Positions 43,430-52,770 are shown, numbered from the stretch's first letter. The stretch is 64,000 bases of DNA from Trebonia sp963795335 (GCA_963795335.1 CAWCHI010000015.1:62001-126000), one strand, 5' to 3'. The notes: a model not told the origin generated them from the letters alone. Program-made: numbers and translations.

Positions 43430-44048
43430 TCTGCTCATGCCCGAGCGCAATCTTGACGTTCCGGCGGCGAGCCAGCCGGCTTCGGTAGGCGCCGGGGTCG
43501 CGGATCTTGAAGCAACCAGGCTTATCCGCCGGGCGGCCAACGGCGACCCGGCGGCGTGGGAGCAACTGGTCGACAAGTACGGCAGGCTAATCTGGTCCAT
43601 TACCAGGGACTTCAAGCTGGTTGAAAGCGACGCGGCGGACGTTTTCCAGACCACCTGGATGCGGCTGATCGAGCACATCGACCGGATTGAGCATGCTGAC
43701 CGGGTCGGTTCATGGCTTGCCACCACCGCTCGCAACGAGTGCTTGCGCTCACTGGCCGCCCACAAGCGGCTTGTGCTCGTCCACGAGGACGATCCGTTTG
43801 ACGGAGCCGCTGCGCACGAACCGGAAGTTGATGAGGCGCTGCTGGCCGCGGAGCGGGCGGAGGTCGTGCGCGAAGCCATGACCCACCTCCCGCACCGCTG
43901 GCAGCGGCTGATGGAAATGCTGATGGCCGACCCGCCCGCCTCGTACGCCGAGATCTCCGACGAACTCGGGCTGCCGGTGGGCAGCATCGGCCCGACCCGG
44001 GGCCGCTGCCTGGCCCGGCTGCGGACGTTGCTTGACGAAGCCTGCTGA
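43419..44048 (+). CDS. ECF-type sigma-70 family RNA polymerase sigma factor
   Basis: 209 residues. Region 2 reads AANGDPAAWEQLVDKYGRLIWSITRDFKLVESDAADVFQTTWMRLIEHIDRIEHADRVGSWLATTARNECLR and region 4 MTHLPHRWQRLMEMLMADPPASYAEISDELGLPVGSIGPTRGRCLARLRTLL. No anti-sigma gene is adjacent. The GTG 43419 lies inside the last codons of the sugar transferase gene, just after GAGGGGGTCC, so translation is coupled. Its place between the priming transferase and the nucleotidyltransferase suggests that it controls this polysaccharide locus (inference). Confidence 0.92.
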   Translation: MPTSLLMPERNLDVPAASQPASVGAGVADLEATRLIRRAANGDPAAWEQLVDKYGRLIWSITRDFKLVESDAADVFQTTWMRLIEHIDRIEHADRVGSWLATTARNECLRSLAAHKRLVLVHEDDPFDGAAAHEPEVDEALLAAERAEVVREAMTHLPHRWQRLMEMLMADPPASYAEISDELGLPVGSIGPTRGRCLARLRTLLDEAC

Positions 44049-44078
44049 GCCGATGTCTGGCGTCGGATAAGGAGAAAG

Positions 44079-44936
44079 ATGAAAGTTGTACTGTTCTGCG
44101 GCGGCTTCGGCATGCGGATGCGGGACGGGGTGACGAACGCCCCGAAGCCGATGTCCATGATTGGCGACCGGCCGCTGCTCTGGCACGTCATGCGCTACTA
44201 CGCTCACTACGGGCACACGGATTTCGTTCTCTGCCTCGGTTACGGGGCCTCGGCGGTCAAAGACTTCTTCCTCAACTACGACGAGACCCGGTCCAACGAC
44301 TTCGTCCTCAACGGTCCCGGCGGATCGGTGGAGTTGTTCAGGACCGATATCTCGGACTGGCGGATCACCTTCGTCGACACCGGACTCCACTCGACGATCG
44401 GTGAACGGCTCCGTCGCGTCCGGCGGTTTGTCGAAAACGATGACATGTTCCTGGCGAATTACGCCGACGTCTTCACCAACGCCCCGCTGCCGGACATGAT
44501 CGAGCGTTTTTCCCGCAGCCAGGCCCTGATCAGCCTGCTGGCGGTACCACCCGTCTCGTCGCACCACGTGGTCGACGTGAACGAGAACGGCCTCGTCACC
44601 CAGGTGACGCCGCTGAAGGACCTGCGCCAGTGGGAAAACGGCGGCTACTTCGTGCTGCGGCCGCAGATTTTTGACTATCTGGGCGAAAACGAGGATCTGG
44701 TCGAGGACCTGCTGGTGCGGCTGGTCCCGCGGGGCGGGGTGCTGGCGTACCCGTACAAGGGGTACTGGTGCCCGGCCGATACCGTCAAGGAACGGGCCCA
44801 GATGGAAGAGCTGTACAACCGGGGCGTCTGCCCGTGGATGATCTGGGATCCCGAGCGGTCCGGTCACCTCTCCGAACAACCCACCCCGGCCGCCATCCTG
44901 GCCACGATGTCGGCCCTCGAGGAAGTCAGGCCGTGA
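44079..44936 (+). CDS. Sugar-1-phosphate nucleotidyltransferase, glucose-1-phosphate cytidylyltransferase-like
   Basis: 285 residues. MKVVLFCGGFGMRMRDGVTNAPKPMSMIGDRPLLWHVMRYY is the GGxGxRL-type nucleotide loop with the KP pair, followed by DFVLCLGYGASAVKDFFLNYDETRSNDFVLNG, which is characteristic of RfbF-like CDP-glucose pyrophosphorylases, and MFLANYADVFTN with the catalytic Asp. ENGGYFVLRPQIFDYL and YWCPADTVKERAQMEELY close the fold. ATG 44079 follows AAGGAGAAAG. It would supply an activated hexose for deoxysugar synthesis. The GTGA overlap leads into the PIG-L gene. Confidence 0.88.
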   Translation: MKVVLFCGGFGMRMRDGVTNAPKPMSMIGDRPLLWHVMRYYAHYGHTDFVLCLGYGASAVKDFFLNYDETRSNDFVLNGPGGSVELFRTDISDWRITFVDTGLHSTIGERLRRVRRFVENDDMFLANYADVFTNAPLPDMIERFSRSQALISLLAVPPVSSHHVVDVNENGLVTQVTPLKDLRQWENGGYFVLRPQIFDYLGENEDLVEDLLVRLVPRGGVLAYPYKGYWCPADTVKERAQMEELYNRGVCPWMIWDPERSGHLSEQPTPAAILATMSALEEVRP

Positions 44937-45579
44937 TTACCCTGCCGCTGGCGCCGCCGCAGGCCGGCCGCTGTGTGTGCTGGCGATGGGGGCGCACCCG
45001 GACGATATCGAGATCGCAGCCGGCGGCACCCTGCTCAGCCTGGCCGGGCGTGATCCCGGTCTGCAGGTCAGGTATGTGCTGATGACGGGCACGGCCGAGC
45101 GGCAGGCCGAGGCCCGGTCCGCGGCCCGGGCCTTCACCCCCGGCGCCGACCTCACCGTCGAGACCCATGACCTGCCCGAAGGGCGCTTGCCGGCCGTGTA
45201 CGACCAGGTCAAGGAGATCCTCGAAGGAGTTGCGCGGTCACTGCGGCCCGATGTCGTCCTGGCTCCGTCAGCCGCGGACGCGCATCAAGACCACCGCACC
45301 GTCGGCGAACTGGTGCCCACCGCTTTCCGGGATCAGGTCTACCTGGCCTACGAGATTCCGAAGTGGGACGGAGACTTGATGCGGCCCAACACCTATTTCC
45401 CGCTGACCGACGATATCGCCCGGCAGAAAGCCTTCCTGCTCGGCAAGCACTATCCTTCACAGCACGGCCGGGACTGGTGGGGAGAGGAGACATTCCTCGC
45501 CCTCGGCCGGCTGCGGGGGATCGAATGCCGGTCACACTACGCCGAGGCATTCACCTGCGGCAAACTGCGCATCTGCTAG
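44933..45579 (+). CDS. PIG-L family N-acetylsugar deacetylase (one frame break near the start)
   Basis: VITLPLAPPQAGR (GTG 44933, overlapping the previous TGA) connects, after an apparent one-base deletion near 44972, to LCVLAMGAHPDDIEIAAGGTLL, the AHPDD zinc motif. DVVLAPSAADAHQDHRTVGEL gives the third ligand HxxH. The rest (DQVYLAYEIPKWDGDLMRPNTYFPLTDDIARQKAFLLGKHYPSQHGRDWWGEETF) is the usual C-terminal half, and about 215 residues is normal. The deacetylase may act on a nucleotide- or lipid-linked amino sugar. Confidence 0.88.
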
Positions 45580-45607
45580 ATCACCGGAAGCCCTTTCAGG
45601 GAGTGAC

Positions 45608-46527
45608 ATGCCAGCGTTTCTGACTGACCCGGACATCCCGGCCCCCGACCTGCGCCAGCGGCTGTATTCCGGCGACTTGATCATCTTGACCCGGTTGCGC
45701 GCACTGGCCGAGTTCGTTGAGTACACCCGGGGCGAGCTGACTAGCCTCTTCGCGCCGCACGACCCCGAGCACGCGCATGAGCAGATTGCCCCGGATGAAA
45801 TGGCGAAGCTGCTCGGAGACTGGAAGCCGCGCTGGATTCACGCCGAACGCTCGCGGACGCTCGTGCGCCGGATCATCGCCGAGGCAGGCTTCGAACCGGG
45901 CTACACCCACTACGACGTGCCCAAGCCACGGACCGCTTTCCCGGTGGGCCACCTCACGACCGGGATCGCTTTCGCCTTCCCCTGGCACCGGGATGTCTGG
46001 TACAGCGCCCCGGCCCAGCAGATAAACTGGTGGCTGCCGATTCTCCCGGTGCGGGAGACTAATGCGATGAGCTTTGACCTGGCCAGTTTCCAGCGGGCGG
46101 TGCCGAATTCTTCCGGCGAATTTGATTATTACGAGAACAATACCCGGCGCTTCAGCACGGCCAAATCCGTCCGCCAGGAGGCACAGGCCCGCCCGGGCGC
46201 GCTCGGTCACGCGCCTGAGCTGGACCTGATCCCGCTGCCGGCCCCCGGCGAGGTCCTGCTGTTCTCGGGCGCCCAGCTGCACCGGTCCATTCCGAACACT
46301 TCAGGACTGGCCCGCTACAGCGTCGACTTCCGCACCGTGGACGTGCGGGACATGACCAGCGGCGCCGGAGCGGCCCTGGTGGACGTCGCCTGCACCGGCA
46401 CGGCCATCCGTGACTTCGTCAGCATCAACGATGAGCGTCCCTTCGACGAGGAGCTGGTGCAGTCGCTGTACGGGCCCCCGCGGCCGATGCGCTGCTCGTC
46501 TTCGGCAGCCCCGGCCAGCGGCCCTGA
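45608..46527 (+). CDS. PhyH-type (2-oxoglutarate/Fe) dioxygenase-like protein
   Basis: About 305 residues. FAFPWHRDVWYSAPAQQINWWLPILPVRETNAMSF carries the HxD metal pair in a beta-barrel setting, and VLLFSGAQLHRSIPNTSGLARYSVDFRTVDV the distal His and the 2-oxoglutarate-binding Arg, matching the phytanoyl-CoA dioxygenase family. ATG 45608 follows AGGGAGTGAC. The observed frame runs past 46527 to a stop at 46594, overlapping the next gene. But after one extra base near 46485 it would read DALLVFGSPGQRP and stop at 46525-46527, leaving a normal convergent spacing. I take the latter as more likely. It may hydroxylate a sugar or lipid intermediate. Confidence 0.78.
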
Positions 46528-46534
46528 GGCTGAG

Positions 46535-47752
46535 TCAGCGCATTCCGAACAGCCGGGCGTCGAGCCGGGGGAACTGGCTCGCGGCCCGCGCTGACACTTC
46601 CTCGTTACGCCGGCGCAAGAGCTCCCGCAGTTCGGCGGCGTTCTTCTCGAGCGTGGCGAACTGCTCGATCAGGCGGTCGAGCTCGATGTCACTGGCGTGC
46701 TGGCAGAACTGCGGAAGCCCCATCTCCTCCATCAGCGAGACATGCTTGTCCGAGTAACCCAGGGAGATGGTCGGCTTCCCGAGTTTGAGCGCGCACACGA
46801 CGTTGTGGTAGCGGGTGCCGACGAAAAAGCCGGCCGGGGCCATCGCCTGCGCCAGTTCGTCGTAGGTGCCGATTCGCTCAGCCACCAGCCGGTCGTGCGC
46901 GACGCCGGGGTGGCTGGCGCGCAGCGCGGCGCGTACCTCGTCGACCGCCTCGGCGTCGACGGCGTCGCCCACCAGCAGGCGGACGGTGCGCCCGGTGTCC
47001 AGCAGCCACCCGACGAAGCCGGCCATGCTGGCCGTGTACGCAGCGTGGACGGCGTCGGCGTGCCCACGGTCGTCGTTGGTGCCGTTGTAGGACATAACGC
47101 CGACGCCGACCGTATCCGGGTCCCCCGGGCCGGCCCCGGCGGGCGGGAGCGCGAGCACCAGGTCGGGGAAGACGCGATCGCGGGAAACGTCCACGCCACG
47201 CTGGCGCATCGCTTCCCGGGACCGCTCGTCACGGTAGGACCGGTAGTACGCGAGCCGGGCCGACCAGTTGGAAACCAGGCGCACCGAGGGCTGGTTGATC
47301 ACATCCGCGCCCACGCTGACCAGTGCCACCTTGGTCCCGAAAAAGCGGCCCCAGGCACTCAGCAAGAGCAGGGCGAGGGGGAACCCCCACGGGTTGACCG
47401 GGGTGGTCGCCTCGAGCACTCCCATGCCAGGCACGATGATCACGTCGTGGCGGCGGACCCAGGCCGCCGTCCGCAGAACGTCGGCTCCTTTGCCCACTGC
47501 CTTCAGGGCCTTGCGCGGCCACCCGCTGACCCGGTCCTCGTAGACCCTGGACCACTGCAGGGGGATCGCGTCGATGCCGCAGTCCGCCCGCACCCGCTCC
47601 GGACCCATGCACATGGCGTCGATGACGGCGCCCGGCTGAGAGTCCCGCAGGTAGCCGAGGATCACCTGCATCGAGATGTCGTTGCCGATGTTGCCCGATC
47701 CGAGCAGTCCGAACAGGCCGACTCGGGGCGCACCGTCGCGACCCGCGGTCAC
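46535..47752 (-). CDS. Polysaccharide pyruvyl transferase family protein
   Basis: 405 residues. PRVGLFGLLGSGNIGNDISMQVILGYLRDSQPGAVIDAMCMGPE is the glycine-rich start of the family, VIIVPGMGVLEATTPVNPWG and VALVSVGADVINQP follow, and the C-terminal half has FVGTRYHNVVCALKLGKPTISLGYSDKHVSLMEEMGLPQFCQH, typical of WcaK/CsaB-like enzymes that add ketal pyruvate from phosphoenolpyruvate. GTG 47752 overlaps the stop of the GT2 gene (GTGA). A longer upstream frame exists but is low-quality sequence antisense to that gene. Confidence 0.9.
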   Translation of the reverse strand: MTAGRDGAPRVGLFGLLGSGNIGNDISMQVILGYLRDSQPGAVIDAMCMGPERVRADCGIDAIPLQWSRVYEDRVSGWPRKALKAVGKGADVLRTAAWVRRHDVIIVPGMGVLEATTPVNPWGFPLALLLLSAWGRFFGTKVALVSVGADVINQPSVRLVSNWSARLAYYRSYRDERSREAMRQRGVDVSRDRVFPDLVLALPPAGAGPGDPDTVGVGVMSYNGTNDDRGHADAVHAAYTASMAGFVGWLLDTGRTVRLLVGDAVDAEAVDEVRAALRASHPGVAHDRLVAERIGTYDELAQAMAPAGFFVGTRYHNVVCALKLGKPTISLGYSDKHVSLMEEMGLPQFCQHASDIELDRLIEQFATLEKNAAELRELLRRRNEEVSARAASQFPRLDARLFGMR

Positions 47753-48693
47753 GGCAGACTCTGCTGACGGCCAGCGACCACGTCGGCTAGGACGATGTCC
47801 GGGGCGAACTCGGCCACCGGCGCTTCTACGGTTAGCAGGTGGTGTGGCCGTGCCCGCCGGCCCATCCACTCGGCCAGGCGGAGGTAGCATTCGCGGCGCT
47901 CGGCCGGCGTGAGCGGAGCCCGCCGGATCATCGTGATGAACGCCCAGAGGTATTCCCCGACGAGCCGCGGAAGCGGATTGCGCCACGGGTCGGCCCGCTT
48001 CGGGTCCATGTTCGCGCAGCGCGCCCGGATGCCGGGACAACTGCGTTCGGCCCGGTCCGGGTGGTCACGGCGGAAATAAAGGTACTCAGGCACCTGGTAG
48101 AACGGCCCGTGGAGGGCCAGTTCGGCGATGAGCGTCCGGTCGGCGTGGTGGTAGCTCTCATACATGGCCGTCCGGAACAGCACATCTTTACGGATCACGC
48201 CGCCGTCATCGTCGCCGCCGCTGTCGTTGAGCATGCTCTGAAACCGCTCGGGTGCCCGCGGCGCGGAGGTAGAAAGTGAGTAGTCGTTGGCCTGGAAGAC
48301 CGTCCCTGCGCTGTCGATCATCGCCGTGTATGAATGTGCGAGGACGACCTGAGGGTACTCGTCGAGGGCAGCGACGCACTTCTCCAGCAGGTCTCGCGCG
48401 TAGAGGTCGTCGCTGGCCGCCCACTTGAAGAGGGCACCGCGGGCCCGTTCGGCGCAGAAGTTGTGGTTGGGGGACAACCCGACGTTCCGCGGCTGCCTGA
48501 AGTAGCGCACCCGGGAATCCTGCTTCTCGTAAACCCGGCAAATCTCCCCGGTGTCGTCGGTCGACGCATTATCCGAGATGATCAGCTCAAAGTCCTCAAA
48601 AGTCTGACCGAGAATTGCCTCGATCGACTGGGCGACGTAGTCCGACCCGTTGTAGACCGGGAGTCCGACACTCAGCCGGGGGACCGCCGTCAT
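47749..48693 (-). CDS. Family 2 glycosyltransferase
   Basis: 314 residues. LSVGLPVYNGSDYVAQSIEAILGQTFEDFELIISDNASTDDTGEICRVYEKQDSRVRYFRQPRNVGLSPNHNF is the GT2 nucleotide-sugar half, and LFKWAASDDLYARDLLEKCV supplies the DxD-type SDD metal site. The C-terminus is acceptor-specific. ATG 48693 on the reverse strand has GGAAGGAAGACGG upstream. It is coupled to the pyruvyltransferase by a four-base overlap, so the two probably act on the same sugar. Confidence 0.92.
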   Translation of the reverse strand: MTAVPRLSVGLPVYNGSDYVAQSIEAILGQTFEDFELIISDNASTDDTGEICRVYEKQDSRVRYFRQPRNVGLSPNHNFCAERARGALFKWAASDDLYARDLLEKCVAALDEYPQVVLAHSYTAMIDSAGTVFQANDYSLSTSAPRAPERFQSMLNDSGGDDDGGVIRKDVLFRTAMYESYHHADRTLIAELALHGPFYQVPEYLYFRRDHPDRAERSCPGIRARCANMDPKRADPWRNPLPRLVGEYLWAFITMIRRAPLTPAERRECYLRLAEWMGRRARPHHLLTVEAPVAEFAPDIVLADVVAGRQQSLP

Positions 48694-48811
48694 AATCCGT
48701 CTTCCTTCCTGGGGGCAGCGCAACTCCGCACAAGCGGGTGTTGTGGCAAACGGGACCTATTGCCCTAACTGGAGCCGTGAGCCAGCCGTCTGATACACCG
48801 GGGCCGAGAGT

Positions 48812-49975
48812 CTAGGGCGACAGCGGTGGGAGCGGCTCAGTGGCACGCGCGCCTGGTCGAGGGAGCGGCCCGAGGGAGTCCGCGTCGACGAAACGGCCGC
48901 CGCGCTCCTCGATCTCCGGGTAGGCGGCCCGTATCTCCGGGATCAGGTCGGAGACAAAGACCGCGACCTCGTCGGGCGCCCGGGCGATCAGGTCAGCCGG
49001 GCTGATCAGCGGGATCATGGTGCCCGGCATCCGCCGGCCGTACTTGGCCGGCGAGGCATCCGCCACTGCCGGCAGCAGCTGGTGATTCACGCGGGCCCGG
49101 TGCAACAGCGCCACCGCCCGTGAGGCCGCCCCGTAGCCGAGAACGGACCTGCCCGCGGCCGCCTGCCCGGCCAGCCAGTCGTGCAGGGCCGTGGCCTTGG
49201 CCTGGGCGTCCCGCTGAAGCCCCCGCAGGACGGCTGGATCGCAGACGCCGGCCCGGGCCTCGGCTTCCAGCAAGGTGCGGACCGAGTCGTCGCGGCGACC
49301 GAGGGCGTCTGCGTCGCGGCGAGCGGCGAGCAGCACGGTGCCACCGTAGAGGTCGAAATGCCAGGCGGTACTCAGGCTGAAGCCAGCGCCGCGCAGCATC
49401 GCGGCCAGCGCGGTAGCGGAGTAATAGGCGTAGTGACCGTGCCGCAGCGCATTCCACTGGCCCTGCTCGATGATCGACCCCAGGGAGTGGTACTGCATCA
49501 GCAGCACGCCGCCGGGCGCCAGCCGGGCCGCGCGCTCCGCGAGGGCGGCCGCCTGGTCGGCCGCGTGCATGAGGCCGAAGCAGTCAAGCACGACGTCGGC
49601 CTGCATGCCGTCACCAGCAGCGGGCAACCCCAGGTCATCCAGCAGGCCGAGCCACGAGCCGCCGTGCGGGCTGCCGTACTCCGCTACTCGCCCGCCTGCG
49701 GGGAGCAGGCCTGCCGCCGTCACCCGGGACACCGCATCCGCCGACTGGGCGACGAGCGCGGCCGGCTCGATACCCCTCGGCTCATCCGGCATCGTGGGGT
49801 CCTCGAGGAGCTGGGCCAGCCCGCAGCGCGCGCACAGCCACATCCGCAGCGGGTAAACCGGCTCCGGGCCTGGATCGTCCCACCGGGGGAAGTAATCGCA
49901 CGCGGGCTGAAGTCCGAGGTCGAGAACGACCTCGCCGGCCTGGCTGCGGCAGGCCCGGCATACATGGGGATCCAT
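48812..49975 (-). CDS. NDP-sugar C-methyltransferase-like protein A
   Basis: 387 residues with the TylCIII-type layout: N-terminal zinc-binding cysteines (VCRACRSQAGEVVLDLGLQPACDYFP and MWLCARCGLAQLL), a class I methyltransferase centre (GGRVAEYGSPHGGSWLGLLDDLG, DVVLDCFGLMHAADQAAALAERAARLAPGGVLLMQYHSLGSIIEQGQW), and a C-terminal Rossmann-like domain (GRSVLGYGAASRAVALLHRARV...PGTMIPLISPADL). The SAM-loop glycines are less regular than in gene B at 50108. ATG 49975 follows GCAGGGAAGCCG. It is divergent from B, the two sharing a 132-base AT-rich gap. Confidence 0.85.
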   Translation of the reverse strand: MDPHVCRACRSQAGEVVLDLGLQPACDYFPRWDDPGPEPVYPLRMWLCARCGLAQLLEDPTMPDEPRGIEPAALVAQSADAVSRVTAAGLLPAGGRVAEYGSPHGGSWLGLLDDLGLPAAGDGMQADVVLDCFGLMHAADQAAALAERAARLAPGGVLLMQYHSLGSIIEQGQWNALRHGHYAYYSATALAAMLRGAGFSLSTAWHFDLYGGTVLLAARRDADALGRRDDSVRTLLEAEARAGVCDPAVLRGLQRDAQAKATALHDWLAGQAAAGRSVLGYGAASRAVALLHRARVNHQLLPAVADASPAKYGRRMPGTMIPLISPADLIARAPDEVAVFVSDLIPEIRAAYPEIEERGGRFVDADSLGPLPRPGARATEPLPPLSP

Positions 49976-50057
49976 CGGCTTCCCTGCCCTCGTCGCGCGG
50001 TGGTTCGACACTAGAATTAAATACTGAATATAATCTTTCATCTGGACACTCTGTTAC

Positions 50058-50088
50058 CCTATGCGACAGGCCTACCATAGGCGACAGG
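50058..50088. promoter_or_regulatory. Candidate operator between the divergent C-methyltransferases
   Basis: Two direct copies of GCGACAGG (50063-50070 and 50081-50088) with an 18-base period, and an inverted pair CCTATG/CATAGG (50058-50063 and 50076-50081), lie in an AT-rich stretch. CATAAT (50090-50095) before ATG 50108 resembles a -10 box. Confidence 0.35.
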
Positions 50089-50107
50089 TCATAATAATTG
50101 GGGAGAC

Positions 50108-51340
50108 ATGTCAGCAGGACACACGTGCCGCTTGTGCGGGGCCACGCTTACCCGGTCATTCGTCGATCTCGGCATGTCCCCGCTGTGTGAGAGCTACCTC
50201 TCCCCCGAGGGCGTCGACGCGCCGGAAGTCTTCTACCCGCTGGGCGTCCTGCTCTGCGAGGTTTGCCTGCTCGTCCAGCTTCCCGCTTATGTGTCGGGCG
50301 AGCACATCTTCTCCGAGTATGCCTACTTTTCCTCCTACTCCGACTCCTGGGTAGCGCACGCGAAGCGGTATGCGACCTCGATGACCGAGCGCCTCGGCCT
50401 TACTGCCGGCGCTCTGGTCACCGAGGTCGCCAGCAACGACGGGTACCTGCTGCAGCACTTCGCCGCGGCGGGCATCCCGGTACTGGGCGTGGAGCAGGCC
50501 GGCAACGTGGCCGCGGCTGCCGTCGCCAAAGGCATCAGGACGGTGGTCGAGTTCCTGGGGCCCGGCACCGGCGCTGCCATCGCCGCTGAGTACGGTCAGG
50601 CTGATCTGGTGGTGGGCAACAACGTCTTCGCGCACGTGCCCGACATCCGCGGATTTGCGGCCGGGCTGCGTGCCCTGGTCAAGGACTCGGGGCTGGTCAC
50701 GCTGGAGTTCCCGCACCTGCTGCGGCTGATCGAGCGGCGGCAGTACGACACGATCTATCACGAGCATTTCTCGTACCTGTCGCTGCTGACCGCCAGCCGT
50801 GCGCTGGAGACTGGCGGCCTGCGGGTGGTCGACGTCGAGGAACTGACCACGCACGGCGGCTCGCTGCGGGTGCACGCGCGCCCGGCCGAGGCCGCGGGCG
50901 AGCCGTCGGAGCGGGTGAAGGCGGTCCTCGATGCGGAGGAGGCAGCCGGACTGCACACGGTCGCCGGCCACGCGGGCTTCGCCGCCGACGTGCTGCGCAT
51001 CAAATCCGACCTGCTGAGCTTTCTCATCGAAGCGGCCGCCGCGGGCAAGACCGTGGCCGGCTACGGCGCTCCGGGTAAGGGGAATACCCTCCTCAACCAC
51101 TGTGGGATCAGGTCCGATCTGCTCGCTTACACCGTCGACCGGTCGCCGGTCAAGCAGGGCAAGTTCCTGCCGGGTACGCACATTCCCATCCACGAGCCCG
51201 GTCGCCTGGCCGAGACCAGGCCCGACTACATCCTCGTGCTGCCATGGAACCTGCGCGACGAGATCAGCGGGCAGCTGTCGTATGTGCGCGCCTGGGGCGG
51301 GCGGCTGGTCTTCCCGATTCCCGCCCTCGAAGTGGACTGA
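50108..51340 (+). CDS. NDP-sugar C-methyltransferase B (TylCIII/NovU-like)
   Basis: 410 residues. The N-terminal zinc domain has TCRLCGATLTRSFVDLGMSPLCESYL and LLCEVCLLVQLP, the methyltransferase core ALVTEVASNDGYLLQHFAAAGIPVLGVEQAGNVA and ADLVVGNNVFAHVPDIRGFAAGLRALVKDSGLVTLEFPHLLRLIERRQYDTIYHEHFSYLSL, with the conserved YDTIYHEHFSYLSL around the catalytic His/Tyr region. The C-terminal domain includes GKTVAGYGAPGKGNTLLNHCGI and LPWNLRDEIS. Family members C-methylate 4-keto-6-deoxysugars at C3 or C5. ATG 50108 follows TTGGGGAGAC. Confidence 0.92.
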   Translation: MSAGHTCRLCGATLTRSFVDLGMSPLCESYLSPEGVDAPEVFYPLGVLLCEVCLLVQLPAYVSGEHIFSEYAYFSSYSDSWVAHAKRYATSMTERLGLTAGALVTEVASNDGYLLQHFAAAGIPVLGVEQAGNVAAAAVAKGIRTVVEFLGPGTGAAIAAEYGQADLVVGNNVFAHVPDIRGFAAGLRALVKDSGLVTLEFPHLLRLIERRQYDTIYHEHFSYLSLLTASRALETGGLRVVDVEELTTHGGSLRVHARPAEAAGEPSERVKAVLDAEEAAGLHTVAGHAGFAADVLRIKSDLLSFLIEAAAAGKTVAGYGAPGKGNTLLNHCGIRSDLLAYTVDRSPVKQGKFLPGTHIPIHEPGRLAETRPDYILVLPWNLRDEISGQLSYVRAWGGRLVFPIPALEVD

Positions 51341-51507
51341 GCGCCCCCGCGGCCCCGGGCAAGCGACCGGAGCCCGCGAGTATCATCGCAGCGAAATCCT
51401 GCTCTCGTAATTGGAAATCTTCGCGACCAGGGCAAGCGAACAGCGATGCGGGGTGACACGGTGCGGGTTCCGATGGCCCGGAGTGGGCAAGAGGGGTTCA
51501 CCGCCCG

Positions 51508-52770
51508 GTGAGCGCGTACCAGCTGACGTTGCGCCGGCACCCCGGAGCTCCGGCGTTCGACCAGGCCAAGGCGGGGGAGCGGGCCGTCCGGAGGCGGATC
51601 ACCATCGCCTGGGGACTGCTTTACCTGAATACCCTGACGTATGTCGCCGGATACTCGATCCTCGACCTCCCGTCCAAGGTCGGCAAGGGCGTCGCCCAGG
51701 CCGCTCTGCCGGTGGCGCTGCTGCTTATCCTCACCATCAACCCCAGGCTGAAGGCGCGCCCGAGCATCTTCCTCTGCCTGGTCAGCCTGCTCGCACTGGA
51801 GACGGTCTACACCGCCCTCCAGATCCATCACCTGGGGACGATGTTCCGCACGTTCCGGCTGTGCGAGTTCGTCGTGGCGCTGTGGCTGCTCACTCCGTGG
51901 TGGGGCCGGCCCGACATGCTGCTGCTCCGGGTCCACTTGCGCTGGCTCTACATTTCGCTCGGACTGGTGACCCTCGGCCTCATCATCTCGCCCGGTCACG
52001 CCTTCGCGTACGACGGCAGGCTGACCGGGGCCATCTGGCCCATGCTGCCCACTCAGATCGCCCAGTACGCCGGAGTGGCAGCTGGCCTCACCGTCATGCT
52101 GTGGCTTGCCCGGCTGATCAGCGGGCGAGTCGCCCTCGCCGGCGTGGTCTTCTCGGTTGTCATGCTGCTGCTGACCCACACGAGGACCGCGCTCGTGGGC
52201 CTGGTGGCGGGCATCCTCCTGGCTGGCCTGAGCCTGTTCACCAGCAACGCCCGGGTGCGCAGGTTCTTCGCCAGCGGGATCGCCGTGATCTCGGTTGGCG
52301 TGCTGACGGTGGCCGGTTTCGTCGTCACCTGGCTCGCGCGCGGAGAGAGCACCGCGGGCCTGACCAGCCTGACCGGCCGGACGAACCTGTGGTCCCTGGT
52401 GCTCAACACGCCACGGACGAGGATGCAGGAGATCTTCGGGTTCGGCTTGTCCAACGCGGGCGTTGACGGCCTGCCGATCGACAGCAACTGGCTGTCCTCC
52501 TACATGCAGGAGGGCCTGCTCGGCGTGACCATCTGTGCCTCGATCCTGGTCTTCCTGCTGATCACGGCGTTTTTCCAGCCGCCGGGTCCGCGCCGCGCCC
52601 TCGCCCTTTTCCTGATCGCCTACTGCACGGTGACGTCCTTCACCGAGGACGCCTTCACCGACGTCTCGACTTACCTGCTCTCGCTTGTCGTAGCCGCCTC
52701 GCTGCTGATGGTCCCGCTGGTGAAGGACGCTCTGCCCGGTAGCGAGCGTGAGCTGGCCGGCCTCCGGTAG
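51508..52770 (+). CDS. O-antigen ligase/polymerase-like (Wzy-type) membrane protein
   Basis: 420 residues with about ten to twelve helices (ITIAWGLLYLNTLTYVAGYSIL, QAALPVALLLILTI, ITISLGLVTLGLII-type segments). The Wzy_C-like loop and its basic/serine motif are seen in LTHTRTALVGLVAGILLAGL, TSLTGRTNLWSLVLNTPRTRMQEIFGFG and SNWLSSYMQEGLLGV. It would polymerise or ligate lipid-linked oligosaccharide repeats outside the membrane. GTG 51508 has GAGGGG upstream. The gap 51341-51507 holds no gene that I can support. Confidence 0.86.
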   Translation: MSAYQLTLRRHPGAPAFDQAKAGERAVRRRITIAWGLLYLNTLTYVAGYSILDLPSKVGKGVAQAALPVALLLILTINPRLKARPSIFLCLVSLLALETVYTALQIHHLGTMFRTFRLCEFVVALWLLTPWWGRPDMLLLRVHLRWLYISLGLVTLGLIISPGHAFAYDGRLTGAIWPMLPTQIAQYAGVAAGLTVMLWLARLISGRVALAGVVFSVVMLLLTHTRTALVGLVAGILLAGLSLFTSNARVRRFFASGIAVISVGVLTVAGFVVTWLARGESTAGLTSLTGRTNLWSLVLNTPRTRMQEIFGFGLSNAGVDGLPIDSNWLSSYMQEGLLGVTICASILVFLLITAFFQPPGPRRALALFLIAYCTVTSFTEDAFTDVSTYLLSLVVAASLLMVPLVKDALPGSERELAGLR

